A stretch of 64,000 bases of DNA from Sporobacter sp963675425 (GCA_963675425.1 OY776214.1:372001-436000), one strand, 5' to 3'. Positions 53,893 to 63,805 are shown, counted from the stretch's first letter. Program-made: numbers and translations. Notes: a model not told the origin generated them from the sequence alone.

Positions 53893-55611
53893 TCAGATTT
53901 GGCAGGACGTATACGTTATTTCGCGGTTTTTACAGTGGAAGGTGGCAAATTTTATAGGTGTGGTAATAACTAATTCGTCAAGCGAAATTTTTAGCTTCAC
54001 CCCCGGATAGATCGTATCCGTCACATGAACTTTTCCAAGTTCAGCTTTTTTGACGTCTTCTTCCAGCGTCTTAATTTCATTGGTATAATCATTGAGTAAT
54101 TTTACGTCTCGTATTTTCTCCACGGTAGCCGTTCGTTTCATCTGCTCTTTCTCCGGCGGCATTTTTTCCATGCGGGATAAATAACTGATGATCTTTTCGA
54201 ATTTATCAATCTCTGCTTCTATACGGCTCAATTCATGTGTAAGATGCCGCATACGCTCTATTTTTGCAGGAGCAATACCTACTTCAATATTTGTCCGTAC
54301 ATTAACAACGGACCCAATACTTTGCGCGGTAATACTGTTTTGGGCCTTAATGGACCCGCCAAGCAAGCTGCCATGCTTGCCCTTCACGAAAATACTGCCG
54401 CCGCTTTCGGCCACGCAATGGATCATCGAGTCCACTATAATATCCCCGCCGGCCTTCACCCTGGTCCGTTCGATATATTTGGCCGTGATATTGCCATCCG
54501 CCTCTATGGTTCCTTTGTCGTTTCCAAGCATCCCGCTTCTCAGCAGGATAGATCCGCCCGCTTTGAGCTTGGCGCCCTCAACCACACCATAAACTTCGAT
54601 GTTCTTCGTTGCCTCAATGGAAATAGTGGATATAACATTCCCCTTAACAACCACATCCCCGTCAAATATGATGCTCCCGGTCTCCAGGTCGGCGTCTCCC
54701 GAAACGGTATAGCACGATGAAACGGAAACCGTGTTGTTTTTATAGTCCACTTTGCCGGCAATGCCTGCGAACATCGTGCTTCTGTCTTCATCATAGGTCA
54801 CATTTTTTCCTGAGGGCAGCTTCGCCTCTTTGCCGCTTATGGGATTAAGTACGCGGCTGGTAACAGAGCACCCGGGTGTCCCCGCTGTTGCGAGAGTCCG
54901 GCTGACAAGCTTCTGGCCCTCCTTAACCTGCACAAACAGGTTGAGGTTCATATAATCAACTTTCCCTGTCATCTCGTCGACTGCCGGCTTGCCGGCAAGC
55001 TCCCTGTTGAAATGGAAGGTCACCAAGCCATTCTCCCCGTCTACCGGGTAAGTGCCCTTGGCGAAGCATACTTCTTCCCCATAGAGCTTCTTGTCCAGTA
55101 CTCCTTTTAAAATGGCTTCATCAATTCCATAGCTTACGCCCTTCGACGCAACCGCAACAACAACCTGCTGATAGCTCAGGCGATTGCCGCCTTTGTCCGG
55201 CGGCAGCAGACAAATAAACGCCTCCATCTGATCGGATGAAATGGTAATCAGCGCCTCTTCATCATAAATATGCTCTCCCTGTGCAGGGGCGATCCAGACT
55301 CGGCAGGGCGCCGACTTGAGCGCTCTGTCTACCTCGACCGTGCTCATTTGCTGCAGGTTTTTGCGCTTTAGATGCGAAATGATATCGGCCTGCTTTTCAT
55401 TGGCATGTTCAGAGGTTTCGAGATACACGCCGTCTTCCTCATACGTCAGTCTGAACGGCTGCGTGTCGTCCGCCGCCAGGTCACCCTCCGGCGCGCAGGC
55501 CGCCACGGCCGGCGCTGCGTCAACCATGGAATTCAAGTCGGAGGCTGCTCCGGCTTTGCTATTCATAGTGTTGTGTTCGGGCTCCATGTCGGGTGCGGCA
55601 TTGTTATTCAC
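53893..55611 (-). CDS. fapA: FapA family protein (DUF342)
   Basis: 572 residues. After a low-complexity N-terminus, a FapA N-terminal domain (about 95-210; LSYQQVVVAVASKGVSYGID) leads to a parallel beta-helix (about 270-440) with repeated VxGxV, IEADGNITAKYIER and AGGDIIVDS patterns, then a coiled coil (450-510). Linked to polar flagella or sporulation in other bacteria; role here unknown. GTG start with AGGAG upstream, directly after fliA. Confidence 0.88.
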   Translation of the reverse strand: MNNNAAPDMEPEHNTMNSKAGAASDLNSMVDAAPAVAACAPEGDLAADDTQPFRLTYEEDGVYLETSEHANEKQADIISHLKRKNLQQMSTVEVDRALKSAPCRVWIAPAQGEHIYDEEALITISSDQMEAFICLLPPDKGGNRLSYQQVVVAVASKGVSYGIDEAILKGVLDKKLYGEEVCFAKGTYPVDGENGLVTFHFNRELAGKPAVDEMTGKVDYMNLNLFVQVKEGQKLVSRTLATAGTPGCSVTSRVLNPISGKEAKLPSGKNVTYDEDRSTMFAGIAGKVDYKNNTVSVSSCYTVSGDADLETGSIIFDGDVVVKGNVISTISIEATKNIEVYGVVEGAKLKAGGSILLRSGMLGNDKGTIEADGNITAKYIERTRVKAGGDIIVDSMIHCVAESGGSIFVKGKHGSLLGGSIKAQNSITAQSIGSVVNVRTNIEVGIAPAKIERMRHLTHELSRIEAEIDKFEKIISYLSRMEKMPPEKEQMKRTATVEKIRDVKLLNDYTNEIKTLEEDVKKAELGKVHVTDTIYPGVKLKISLDELVITTPIKFATFHCKNREITYTSCQI

Positions 55612-55630
55612 GGCGTTTTCTCCTATGTAA

Positions 55631-56383
55631 TTATATCGCTCGCTTGAGCTTGTATCCGATGCGTACCAGCACCTTTGAATGTATCTGAGATACGCGGGAT
55701 TCGGTCACTTTCAATATGGCCGCGATTTCCTTCAGCGTCATTTCCTCATAATAGTAAAGCGTTATGACAAGCCGCTCCTTCTCCGGAAGCGTTTGAATGA
55801 TATCGGCCAGAATTCTTTTCATTTCTTTGTTCTGCACAATGGTTTCAGGATCGTTGTCAACAGGATCGGAGAATTTTTCAGCACTGAATGTTTCCGAAAC
55901 CATGTCCTCAAAGTGCATCAGATTGAAGATGTGCGTTTTTTCCAGGACTTTCTGGACCTCCGTAACGGTCATATTGACGTTTTCGGCAATCTCCCGCTCC
56001 GTCGGATGCCGCCCCAGGCGGCTTTCCAGCACCTCGGCTGCCTGATTAAGCCGGTTAATCTTTGAGCGCAGGCTGGCCGGGGCCCAGTCCTGCTTGCGCA
56101 TATAATCAAGAATTTCTCCGCGTATACGGGTGGAGGCATACGTTTCAAATTTCACCCCATAATTAATATCGTACTTTTCGAGCGCATCAATTAGCCCAAT
56201 TATGCCACAACTTACCAAATCGTCGCTGTCATTGTATTCTTTATACTTCGGCATGATTCTGCGGACGATTCTTTTAACCAGATCAATGTAGTGGATCAGC
56301 AGCTGATTTTTTACTTCCGGGTCTTTGTCCTGTGCATAGAGTTCCCACAGCTTATCGATTTCCGTCTTATTCGCGCCGTCCAT
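55631..56383 (-). CDS. fliA: flagellar sigma factor FliA (SigD/WhiG family)
   Basis: 250 residues, sigma-28. Region 2 has DLVSCGIIGLIDALEKYD and FETYASTRIRGEILDYMRKQDWAP; region 3 RHPTEREIAENVNMTVTEVQ; region 4 LPEKERLVITLYYYEEMTLKEIAAILKVTESRVSQIHSK (read in part). It should drive flagellin and other late genes under FlgM control. Start at ATG 56383 with GGGGG 7 bases upstream; the frame continues to 56443 and a start there cannot be excluded. Confidence 0.95.
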   Translation of the reverse strand: MDGANKTEIDKLWELYAQDKDPEVKNQLLIHYIDLVKRIVRRIMPKYKEYNDSDDLVSCGIIGLIDALEKYDINYGVKFETYASTRIRGEILDYMRKQDWAPASLRSKINRLNQAAEVLESRLGRHPTEREIAENVNMTVTEVQKVLEKTHIFNLMHFEDMVSETFSAEKFSDPVDNDPETIVQNKEMKRILADIIQTLPEKERLVITLYYYEEMTLKEIAAILKVTESRVSQIHSKVLVRIGYKLKRAI

Positions 56384-56492
56384 ACGGCACCCCCATTTCT
56401 CTATAACTGTCGTCTCATACATTTTCTCAAAATCCTTCATCATATATTTTTAGCTGTTTTCATCACGCGGCAATTTATCCCTTATTGCCGCG

Positions 56493-57143
56493 CTACTTGG
56501 TCCGTTGGCTGAGCATGATAAATTTCGTCAGGTCTCGTTTGTCCTTCTTTGGTATCTCTTTAAAATCAACGCCTATCTGATACAACAAGCCGTCTGTATC
56601 CGGGTACTTCGCCCATACCACCTCCGCTTTTACATCCTTAATGATTTTATCCATCCCAAATTTGTTGAGCATGATATCGCAACTAAAAAGCATACCCTCG
56701 GGATAGCTTTTCTTGGCCACAAAAAGCATACCGCTTTCGCTGATATTCAGCGTATGCGTCTGATACGCTTTAACCGGCTGGTCAGGTTTATCCGCATCCT
56801 CCGGCTCACGCACGTTGACATCCACAATGGTGTCGATCCGAAAGGCGTTTCGACGCTGATTGCGCCGCGGCTCCGATGTTATCTCCAGCCTGGCCATCGG
56901 AATCTTTTCACTCAGGTCCATTTCCAGGACGCAAACGTCAAACTCGTATAAGCCTCTGTCGGATATCATATTGATCGTGTACGTCTGGCCAACCTCCAGC
57001 CTCACCCGAGTCAACTTAGCCAGCGGCGGCGAGATAAAAAAGACCGATTCGTCTTCCAGACGTTCGACAATTGTGCTGTACCAGGCCTGTCCCACCTTGA
57101 TCTGCACCTTTTCTCCCAGTTTAACTATAACTTTTTTTTTCAT
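56493..57143 (-). CDS. PilZ-domain protein, YcgR/YpfA/DgrA-like flagellar brake
   Basis: 216 residues. An N-terminal YcgR-type domain (1 to about 95) is followed by PilZ (about 97-210) with the cyclic di-GMP-binding RRNQRRNAFR (RxxxR) and LNISESGML (NxSxxG). Such proteins slow or jam the motor through MotA/FliG when cyclic di-GMP is high. Gene lies between flhA and fliA. Confidence 0.92.
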   Translation of the reverse strand: MKKKVIVKLGEKVQIKVGQAWYSTIVERLEDESVFFISPPLAKLTRVRLEVGQTYTINMISDRGLYEFDVCVLEMDLSEKIPMARLEITSEPRRNQRRNAFRIDTIVDVNVREPEDADKPDQPVKAYQTHTLNISESGMLFVAKKSYPEGMLFSCDIMLNKFGMDKIIKDVKAEVVWAKYPDTDGLLYQIGVDFKEIPKKDKRDLTKFIMLSQRTK

Positions 57144-57182
57144 ATGAACCGCCCCCTCTTAAAGCGCCGGTCAATTCCCGTA

Positions 57183-59219
57183 TCAGGTCAGCGCGACGAC
57201 GCCTTCCGCATGTATTTCCACATTCTGCTCTATTTCTCCATAAGACAGGACCGTCAGATCCTCTGCGATTTGTTCGATCATCCGCTTGAATTTCCGCCGG
57301 ACTACCGGTGAGGTCACAACGATCGGCGTCTTTCCCTGACTGGTAATCTTCTCAACCAGACTTTTAAGGCTTCTGATAATGGCCTGCAGCTGTGTCGGCT
57401 CCAGCGCAACATAAGAGCCGGCTTCGTTTTGCTTCGTGCGTTCGAGAATCAGCTGCTCCAGCTTCGGATCCAGCGTGATGACGGTGGCCTTGCCGTCCTG
57501 TATAAAGCGCCGGGTGATCATCCGCTTGAGGTTCTGGCGGACATATTCCGTCAGAAGTTCCGGATCCTTTGTCAGATTTCCGTAATCGGCCAGCGTCTCA
57601 ACGATCGTTTCCATATCCCGGATCGGGACACCCTCACGCAGCAGGTTTACGAGCACCTTTTGTATCTCTCCCAGCGAGAACATTTTCGGGAACACCTCGT
57701 CCACCAGCGCCGGCTGCTGTGCCTTCAGATTGTCCATCAGCGTCTGGACCTGTTGCCGGTTTAACAGCTCGTGCCCATACCGCTTTATGAGCTCGGTCAA
57801 ATGCGTGGCGATGACGGACGGCGGGTCGATGGTCGTATAGCCCAGAAGCTCTGCTTTCTCCCGCATGTTTTTTGTGATCCACAGCGCCGGCATGCCAAAC
57901 GTGGGGTCCACCGTCTCAATACCGGAAATGGTCTCCTTTGCCCCGGTCATGTTGATGGCCAGGAAATGATCGGCCATGACCTCTCCCCGCGCAATTTCCA
58001 TGCCCTTGATTTTAAGTACGTATTCGCTTGCGCCCAGCTGGACATTATCCCGAAGCCGGATGGACGGTACAATGATACCCATATCCATGGCGCATTGCCG
58101 CCGGATCATGACGACGCGCTCCAGGAGGTCTCCGCCAAGATTGGCATCGACCAGCGGAATGATCCCGTAACCAAACTCCAGCTCAATTGGCTCAACCTGC
58201 AGCAGATTTGTGATGCTTTCGGGCTTTCTTTTTTCCTTGGCAATCGTCTGAGCCTCTTCTTCGGCTGTTACCACTTCTTTCTTCTTGGCTTTGTTGATGG
58301 AACGATACCCAAAGAAGATAAGCAGTGCCGCAAGTATAAGCATGGGAGGATGCGGAAGCCCGGGCACCAGCGCCAGAAAAGCAAGGACAGCGCCTGCCGC
58401 GATCATGACGTACGGCTTGCTAAACAGCTGCTTGGATACGCTTACGCCGAAGCTGTCATCCGAATCCGACCGCGTAACCATAATACCTGTCGACGTGGAA
58501 ATGAGCAGCGCAGGGATTTGGCTGACAAGGCCGTCACCGACTGTGGCGACCGTATAAATATTCAAAACTTCCGTAAACTCGTTACCGTCCATCGCCACGC
58601 CGATAATCAAACCGCCGACAATGTTGATAAGCGTAATGATAATGCCAATTATGGCATCGCCCTTGACGAACTTGCTCGCGCCGTCCATCGCACCGTAGAA
58701 ATCTGCTTCCTGCTGAATCTCGGCGCGGCGTTTTTTGGCGGTCGCCTCGTCGATCACGCCCGTGTTGAGATCGGCGTCAATGGCCATTTGCTTACCGGGC
58801 ATAGCGTCGAGCGTAAAACGTGCGGCAACCTCTGAGACGCGTTCAGCACCCTTGGTAATAACGATGAACTGGATGGCGATAATGATAATAAATACGATAA
58901 GCCCGACCACGAGATTGCCGCTTGTCACAAAATCTCCAAACGTTTTGATAACGTTGCCGGCATTGCCGCCGTGACCTAAGATCAGCTTCGTGGACGACAC
59001 GTTAAGCGCCAGGCGAAACAGCGTCGTGATTAAAAGGATGGTCGGGAGTATGGAAAACTCAAGCGGGTTTTTTATGTACAGCGTTGTGATCAGTATAAAA
59101 ACTGATATGGTGATGTTGATGATCAGCAGTATATCCAGCAGTCCCGTATTAACAGGGATAATGATGAGTATGACGATCACCAGCACAATACCGGCGATGA
59201 TTATATCCGCTGCTTTCAT
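57183..59219 (-). CDS. flhA: flagellar export gate protein FlhA
   Basis: 678 residues. About eight membrane helices to residue 300, with the FHIPEP region near 137-160 (ARFTLDAMPGKQMAIDADL), then the large cytoplasmic ring domain from about 330. Docks substrates and chaperones for export. ATG overlaps the flhB stop as TAATG. Confidence 0.97.
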   Translation of the reverse strand: MKAADIIIAGIVLVIVILIIIPVNTGLLDILLIINITISVFILITTLYIKNPLEFSILPTILLITTLFRLALNVSSTKLILGHGGNAGNVIKTFGDFVTSGNLVVGLIVFIIIIAIQFIVITKGAERVSEVAARFTLDAMPGKQMAIDADLNTGVIDEATAKKRRAEIQQEADFYGAMDGASKFVKGDAIIGIIITLINIVGGLIIGVAMDGNEFTEVLNIYTVATVGDGLVSQIPALLISTSTGIMVTRSDSDDSFGVSVSKQLFSKPYVMIAAGAVLAFLALVPGLPHPPMLILAALLIFFGYRSINKAKKKEVVTAEEEAQTIAKEKRKPESITNLLQVEPIELEFGYGIIPLVDANLGGDLLERVVMIRRQCAMDMGIIVPSIRLRDNVQLGASEYVLKIKGMEIARGEVMADHFLAINMTGAKETISGIETVDPTFGMPALWITKNMREKAELLGYTTIDPPSVIATHLTELIKRYGHELLNRQQVQTLMDNLKAQQPALVDEVFPKMFSLGEIQKVLVNLLREGVPIRDMETIVETLADYGNLTKDPELLTEYVRQNLKRMITRRFIQDGKATVITLDPKLEQLILERTKQNEAGSYVALEPTQLQAIIRSLKSLVEKITSQGKTPIVVTSPVVRRKFKRMIEQIAEDLTVLSYGEIEQNVEIHAEGVVALT

Positions 59220-60310
59220 TAGCGCGCCCCTTTTACCGTCTTGTTTTTCATTCTGTAAACATATACAAGGATCTCGGCAACTGCTTGATACAGGTCCTTG
59301 GGTATCTCCTGCTCCAGCTCGCAGTTTTTATACAGCGCCTGAGCGACCGGCCTGTTCTCGACGATTTCTATCCCAAACTCTCTGGCCTTTTCCTTGATCC
59401 TAAGCGCCACCTGGTCCTTACCCTTGGCCAGCACAATCGGCGCTTTATCCACTTTGTCTTTATACCGGATCGCCACGGCATAGTGCGTCGGGTTTGTGAT
59501 GACGACGTCGGCTTCCTGCACGCGCCGCATCATGCGCATCCGGCTCATCTGCCGCTGCTTTTGCTTGATTTTCCCCTTAATCTGCGGGTCTCCCTCAAGC
59601 TGCTTGTACTCTTCCTTGACCTCCTGCTTTGTCATCATGAGGTCTTTTTCGTGCTTCTTGCGCTGATAGAAGTAATCCATCGCAGCCACGGCTGCCAGCA
59701 CAACACCCATCTGGATACCCATCTTTAAGGCTGTATGCATAATATTTAAAAAGGCTTCTTTAATATCCACACCCATCATGGCAGGAAATTGGGAAAAGAG
59801 GCCGCTATAAACGGTATAAACAAGATATACCAGGAAGACCACTTTAACAATGGATTTAAAAAGCTCAATTAAAGTCCGTGAGGAAAATATCCGCTTGGCG
59901 CCTTCCAGCGGATTGATCCGGCTCATTTTCGGCTTGAGCGCTTTTGTTGTGAACAAAAATCCTGTTTGCATAATGTGGACCAGCACGCCGAAGAGCATCG
60001 CCAGCAGCAGGATCGGCCACACAATTTTCAGGATATCCATCGCGGCACCCCGATAGATATTCATAACCGCCGCTTTATCGATGGATACGGACTTGACAGC
60101 CAAAAAGCCTGAGGACAGATATTTCTGCATCATGCTCGACGCCGTTTCGACAAACTTGTCCCAGACAATATATAAAACGGCAAAGAGCATCACGACGCTG
60201 AATGCAATATTCAACTCGTTGCTTCTGGCAACCTGCCCTTCTTCCCGGGCTTTTTCCTTCCGTTTTTGAGTCGGTTTTTCGCTGCGTTCACTTCCACTTT
60301 GATTGCTCAT
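59219..60310 (-). CDS. flhB: flagellar export switch protein FlhB
   Basis: 363 residues. Four membrane helices in the first 210 residues, then the cytoplasmic domain with the self-cleavage motif NPTH (VVITNPTHYAVAIRYK, near 270). Together with FliK it switches export from hook to filament proteins. Starts within the fliR stop (four-base overlap). No FliR-FlhB fusion here, unlike some Clostridia. Confidence 0.97.
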   Translation of the reverse strand: MSNQSGSERSEKPTQKRKEKAREEGQVARSNELNIAFSVVMLFAVLYIVWDKFVETASSMMQKYLSSGFLAVKSVSIDKAAVMNIYRGAAMDILKIVWPILLLAMLFGVLVHIMQTGFLFTTKALKPKMSRINPLEGAKRIFSSRTLIELFKSIVKVVFLVYLVYTVYSGLFSQFPAMMGVDIKEAFLNIMHTALKMGIQMGVVLAAVAAMDYFYQRKKHEKDLMMTKQEVKEEYKQLEGDPQIKGKIKQKQRQMSRMRMMRRVQEADVVITNPTHYAVAIRYKDKVDKAPIVLAKGKDQVALRIKEKAREFGIEIVENRPVAQALYKNCELEQEIPKDLYQAVAEILVYVYRMKNKTVKGAR

Positions 60311-61101
60311 TGAAGTACTCCAAACGTATTGAATACTTTTCCGATGGAATTAAACATTTCTGTAAAAATTGTATTGCTGAAATTGACGAAAACGGGCATT
60401 GAAATCAGCAGGACAATAAGGCCTACAAGGATTTTAACCGGGATACCGATGACAAACATATTCATCTGCGGAACCGAACGTATAAGTACGCCCATAGCAA
60501 TCTCCAAAATAAGGCCGGCGGCAAGGATGGGCATGGCTACCATGATGGCCAGTACAAACGTCCGCGAAAAGGTCTCCAGCATCACCGCGATAAAATCTAT
60601 AGACAGCATCACATGTCCGACCGGGATCTTTTCAAAAGTGGTATGCAGAATGGCTATCAGCTTGAGATGCCCGTTAACGCTAAAAAACACGATCAGCAGA
60701 ACTAAATTCAGGATATTTCCCATAACAGGCACCTGCGAATTGTTCTGAATATCGTAGACGCTTACGATACCAAAGCCGATCTGCATATCCATGATCTGTC
60801 CGGCCGAATACACGAGGTTGAAAAACAACGTTGTAACGTAACCCATGGCCAGTCCAAAAAGCAGCTCTTTAGCGCATATCAGGATATATTCCAGCACGGT
60901 GCCATAGGCGACGCCCTCGTCGGGAGCCGGGAAGGACAGCATGAATATAAAGGTCAGGCTGCATATGAAGACGATTTTTATAGGCGCAGACACGGTTTTC
61001 CGGCCAAATATCGGCGAGGGCCAAATGAGACCTGTTACCCGGAGAAACAACAGCAGCATATAGTCGAAATTATGCATGATCAGGCTGATAATTTCCGTCA
61101 T
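60307..61101 (-). CDS. fliR: flagellar export gate protein FliR
   Basis: 264 residues, hydrophobic, about six membrane helices. MQIGFGIVSVYDIQNNSQVPVMGN and GLILEIAMGVLIRSVPQMNMFVIGIPVK are conserved (read in part). Part of the FliPQR export channel. Confidence 0.95.
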   Translation of the reverse strand: MTEIISLIMHNFDYMLLLFLRVTGLIWPSPIFGRKTVSAPIKIVFICSLTFIFMLSFPAPDEGVAYGTVLEYILICAKELLFGLAMGYVTTLFFNLVYSAGQIMDMQIGFGIVSVYDIQNNSQVPVMGNILNLVLLIVFFSVNGHLKLIAILHTTFEKIPVGHVMLSIDFIAVMLETFSRTFVLAIMVAMPILAAGLILEIAMGVLIRSVPQMNMFVIGIPVKILVGLIVLLISMPVFVNFSNTIFTEMFNSIGKVFNTFGVLQ

Positions 61102-61197
61102 TGCCTCTCCATTCCTTTTTTGTTAAAAACCCCAAAACTTGTGCTTTAAGTATCGAGCGTTACCGAACGATACATTAAATAGCATGCCGGATGGGCT

Positions 61198-61470
61198 TTA
61201 ACCGACATACATATTAATGGACTCAAAAAGCCGGTATGTAAAATCCGTGGTCTTTGTCAGAATCCATCCGCCAAATACCAGAATAGCCAGGAATATGCCA
61301 ATGATCTTCGGCACAAAGCTGAGCGTCTGCTCGTTGATCTGCGTCGTGGCCTGAAAGATTGATACGAGCAGTCCGATAACCAGCGCCACGCCGAGCATCG
61401 GCAGGGCGACGAGGATGGTGGTTGAGATGGCATCCTGAAGGATGCTGATGACTTCCGTCTGGTTTAACAT
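61198..61470 (-). CDS. fliQ: flagellar export gate protein FliQ
   Basis: 90 residues, two membrane helices. MLNQTEVISILQDAI, then VSIFQATTQINEQTLSFVPK between the helices. GGAGG 6 bases before ATG 61470; the frame to 61503 has no such site. Confidence 0.95.
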   Translation of the reverse strand: MLNQTEVISILQDAISTTILVALPMLGVALVIGLLVSIFQATTQINEQTLSFVPKIIGIFLAILVFGGWILTKTTDFTYRLFESINMYVG

Positions 61471-61551
61471 AATTGACCTCCGGCCTGTGCGGCATTCTCT
61501 CACTATTTCATTACGGGCTCTGATTTCGGCACGTTTACATTTATAGCCTTG

Positions 61552-62352
61552 CTACCCAAAGCTTTTAACGAGCGTGCCGAATACAAGCTGCCACCCGTCT
61601 ACCAGCACAAACAGCAAAATTTTAAACGGCAGCGATATCATGGCCGGCGGCAGCATCATCATACCCATGGACATCAGCGTGCTGGCCACCACCATATCAA
61701 TTACAATAAATGGTATGTAGATCAGAAAACCAATCTGAAAGGCCCGCTTGAGCTCACTTGTTAAAAACGAGGGAATGACAACGTGGTTGGGCACGTCTTT
61801 TACATCCTCGACCTGATCGGTCCCGTCCAGCTCACAGAAAAAATTCAGGTCTGATTTATACGTCTGCTCCAACATAAACTCCCGAAGTGGCACCATCGCC
61901 TCCTGCGCACATTCCTCAATGGTGATCTCGCCGTTTGTGTAAGGTTCGTAAGCCACATCCTTGATTTGACCGAAAATCGGGCTCATTACAAAAAAGGTCA
62001 GGAATAACGACAGTCCTATAATCACCTGTGTCGGCGGCACATTCTGCATGCCGATCGCATTTTTGACAAAACCCAGAACAATCACGATTCTTGTAAAGCC
62101 CGTCAGGCAGATAAGCAGCGTGGGGATGAGCGCCAAGCCTGTTAAAAGCAGTACGATATCGAGCGTTTGCGTATTGTCGCCGAAAACGGATTTTACAACG
62201 TCGTCGGTTGCTGCGGACGCATAGGGCGAAAATACCGAGAAGCAGCACATACACAGGACAAAAATTACTGCAAAAGCCAGTATCTTTTTTGCCCGGCGTC
62301 TGGCACTTTGATTCATGCCAAGCCGTATTAAAGTTTGTTTTTTACTGATCAT
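61552..62352 (-). CDS. fliP: flagellar export gate protein FliP
   Basis: 266 residues. A cleavable signal peptide (AFAVIFVLCMCCFSVFSPYASA) precedes four membrane helices with TGFTRIVIVLGFVKNAIG, PPTQVIIGLSLFLTFFVM and the C-terminal MMLPPAMISLPFKILLFVLVDGW. ATG 62352 has AAGGA 8 bases upstream and lies within the end of fliO (11-base overlap). Confidence 0.96.
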   Translation of the reverse strand: MISKKQTLIRLGMNQSARRRAKKILAFAVIFVLCMCCFSVFSPYASAATDDVVKSVFGDNTQTLDIVLLLTGLALIPTLLICLTGFTRIVIVLGFVKNAIGMQNVPPTQVIIGLSLFLTFFVMSPIFGQIKDVAYEPYTNGEITIEECAQEAMVPLREFMLEQTYKSDLNFFCELDGTDQVEDVKDVPNHVVIPSFLTSELKRAFQIGFLIYIPFIVIDMVVASTLMSMGMMMLPPAMISLPFKILLFVLVDGWQLVFGTLVKSFG

Positions 62353-62752
62353 GTTCGTCGTCCTTCTGCCGGGCCTGTCGGATGAAGTCCGAAAAGCTGA
62401 CGCCGTCACTTTTCGCGCCGAAGGGCCGGGTGCTTTTCAGTCCGGATAAGAACCCCGGAAAAGCCGTTTTCTTCATCAGCTCGTCTTCAGCGGGCAGCTC
62501 GGAAAGCGCTATTTGATCAAGGAGTGTCATGCCCTGATTCGTCACGCCGATTATGTAAACGGTTTGACCAACAGCAACGAGGACGAACATTTTATCCTTG
62601 GAGACGGAAAAGCGGTCAATCACATTGAAGTAACGCGTTTTTCCACGCCCGCCCGCGGCTTTATTCGCCAGGTACTTCGTCATAAAATAAGCGGCAAATA
62701 TCACCAAACCCAGGACGGCAAGCAATCCCAAAACCTGCGTAATCCCTTCCAA
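62342..62752 (-). CDS. fliO: flagellar protein FliO/FliZ
   Basis: 136 residues. One N-terminal membrane helix (VLGLLAVLGLVIFAAYFMTKYLA) and a small cytoplasmic domain (YFNVIDRFSVSKDKMFVLVAVG). Aids assembly of the FliP ring. TTG start with GGAGG about 10 bases upstream. Confidence 0.88.
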   Translation of the reverse strand: MEGITQVLGLLAVLGLVIFAAYFMTKYLANKAAGGRGKTRYFNVIDRFSVSKDKMFVLVAVGQTVYIIGVTNQGMTLLDQIALSELPAEDELMKKTAFPGFLSGLKSTRPFGAKSDGVSFSDFIRQARQKDDEHDQ

Positions 62753-62825
62753 TCTCTTAAGTCCTCCGAATCTATTTATCCCTCATCATACATCGCGCTT
62801 TCCGCTGGCCCGCTGCCGGCGGCCG

Positions 62826-63131
62826 TTATACCTGCATATTCATGACTTCGTTATAGGCATCGAGAAGCTTGTTGCGGACTTCGATTGTCAGGTTAAGTGC
62901 AATTTCCGCTTTTTCCGAATCGATCATCACGCCTGAAAGGTCATCCACGTTGCCGGTCAGCAGTGAAAGCGTAGACGCCTTATCCTCAGATTCCGTGTTC
63001 TCAGCCATTTTGTAAATATCGCCCAGAATGTCGGAGAAGCTGGCGTCACCGCCTTCCTGCGCTTTGCCGAGTTCGCCCAGATACCCGGGAAGCCCCGAGA
63101 CCGAGCTTGATAATAGCGAATTAATATTCAT
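62826..63131 (-). CDS. fliE: MS ring-rod junction protein FliE
   Basis: 101 residues. SFSDILGDIYKMAENTE and the C-terminal AEIALNLTIEVRNKLLDAYNEVMNMQV are typical. Joins rod to FliP/FliF. GGGAGG upstream of the ATG; follows flgC. Confidence 0.92.
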   Translation of the reverse strand: MNINSLLSSSVSGLPGYLGELGKAQEGGDASFSDILGDIYKMAENTESEDKASTLSLLTGNVDDLSGVMIDSEKAEIALNLTIEVRNKLLDAYNEVMNMQV

Positions 63132-63149
63132 TATAAACCTCCCGTGTTA

Positions 63150-63590
63150 TTACTTGCCGATTTCCAGCGCCTTGACCGCCATATCCTTTGAGGCGTTGAA
63201 GGCGGTGACGTTAGCTTCATAGGAACGGTAGGCCGAGATCATATCGACCATTTCCTGAGACAGATCCACATTGGGCTTGGCCACGTACCCGTCCGCGTTT
63301 GCGTCGACATGCGTCGGGTTGTACTCGTAGTTGAAGTCCGACTGATCCTCACCAATCTGCGAAACAAAAACGCCACTTACATGAGAATTCTCACCAAATG
63401 CATCTAGATACGCAGAAAAGGGCTGATTGTTTTCCATAGCGTTCATAACGACATACTTCCGGCGATACGGTTCACCGTTATCCGTTCTCGTCGTATCGAT
63501 ATTCGCGATGTTTTCGGATATCACATCCATACGCAGGCGCTGGGCCGTCAGACCGGACGCACTGATATTCAATGATCCCAGAAATCCCAT
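63150..63590 (-). CDS. flgC: flagellar rod protein FlgC
   Basis: 146 residues, proximal rod. MGFLGSLNISASGLTAQRLRMDVISENIANIDTTRT and the C-terminal NVDLSQEMVDMISAYRSYEANVTAFNASKDM (read in part). AAGGAG 7 bases before ATG 63590; the frame to 63620 lacks this. It is the first gene of operon 2: flgB, normally just upstream, is absent. Confidence 0.95.
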   Translation of the reverse strand: MGFLGSLNISASGLTAQRLRMDVISENIANIDTTRTDNGEPYRRKYVVMNAMENNQPFSAYLDAFGENSHVSGVFVSQIGEDQSDFNYEYNPTHVDANADGYVAKPNVDLSQEMVDMISAYRSYEANVTAFNASKDMAVKALEIGK

Positions 63591-63617
63591 TTTTAATCTC
63601 CTTTCAGTTTTATTTTG

Positions 63618-63660
63618 CAAAAAGAAAAGGAATCCATTTGGCTGTCCAAATGGATTCCTT
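63618..63660 (-). terminator. intrinsic terminator in the flgC leader (riboswitch expression platform)
   Basis: On the minus strand a perfect 15-bp stem AAGGAATCCATTTGG/CCAAATGGATTCCTT with a four-base loop is followed by TTCTTTTTG. It lies 37 bases before flgC. Confidence 0.9.
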
Positions 63661-63723
63661 TTTTTATGAGCTGATAGTTCAAGAAATTTCTTTCTTTAAC
63701 CCTGAGTTCATTTTCCAGAAAAC

Positions 63724-63805
63724 ATTTTGGCAACCGGCTGTCATAGTCTTGTGACTTTAGACCCTTGGCTTTGCGTCCCAGCCTTTCAGCTGGTTTGCCT
63801 TTTCA
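63724..63805 (-). promoter_or_regulatory. class I cyclic di-GMP riboswitch upstream of the flgC operon
   Basis: Minus strand AAAAGGCAAACCAGCTGAAA, GGGACGCAAAGCC, GGGTCTAAAGTC and ACTATGACAGCCGGTTGCC. The 3' part is almost identical to the fliF riboswitch, while the P2 stem differs by compensating changes (CCAGC/GCTGG against CTTGTC/GACAAG). Confidence 0.95.

Noticed and set aside
60307..61101. FliR-FlhB fusion, known in some Clostridia
   Set aside because: The two frames overlap by four bases (ATGA) and are separate proteins here.
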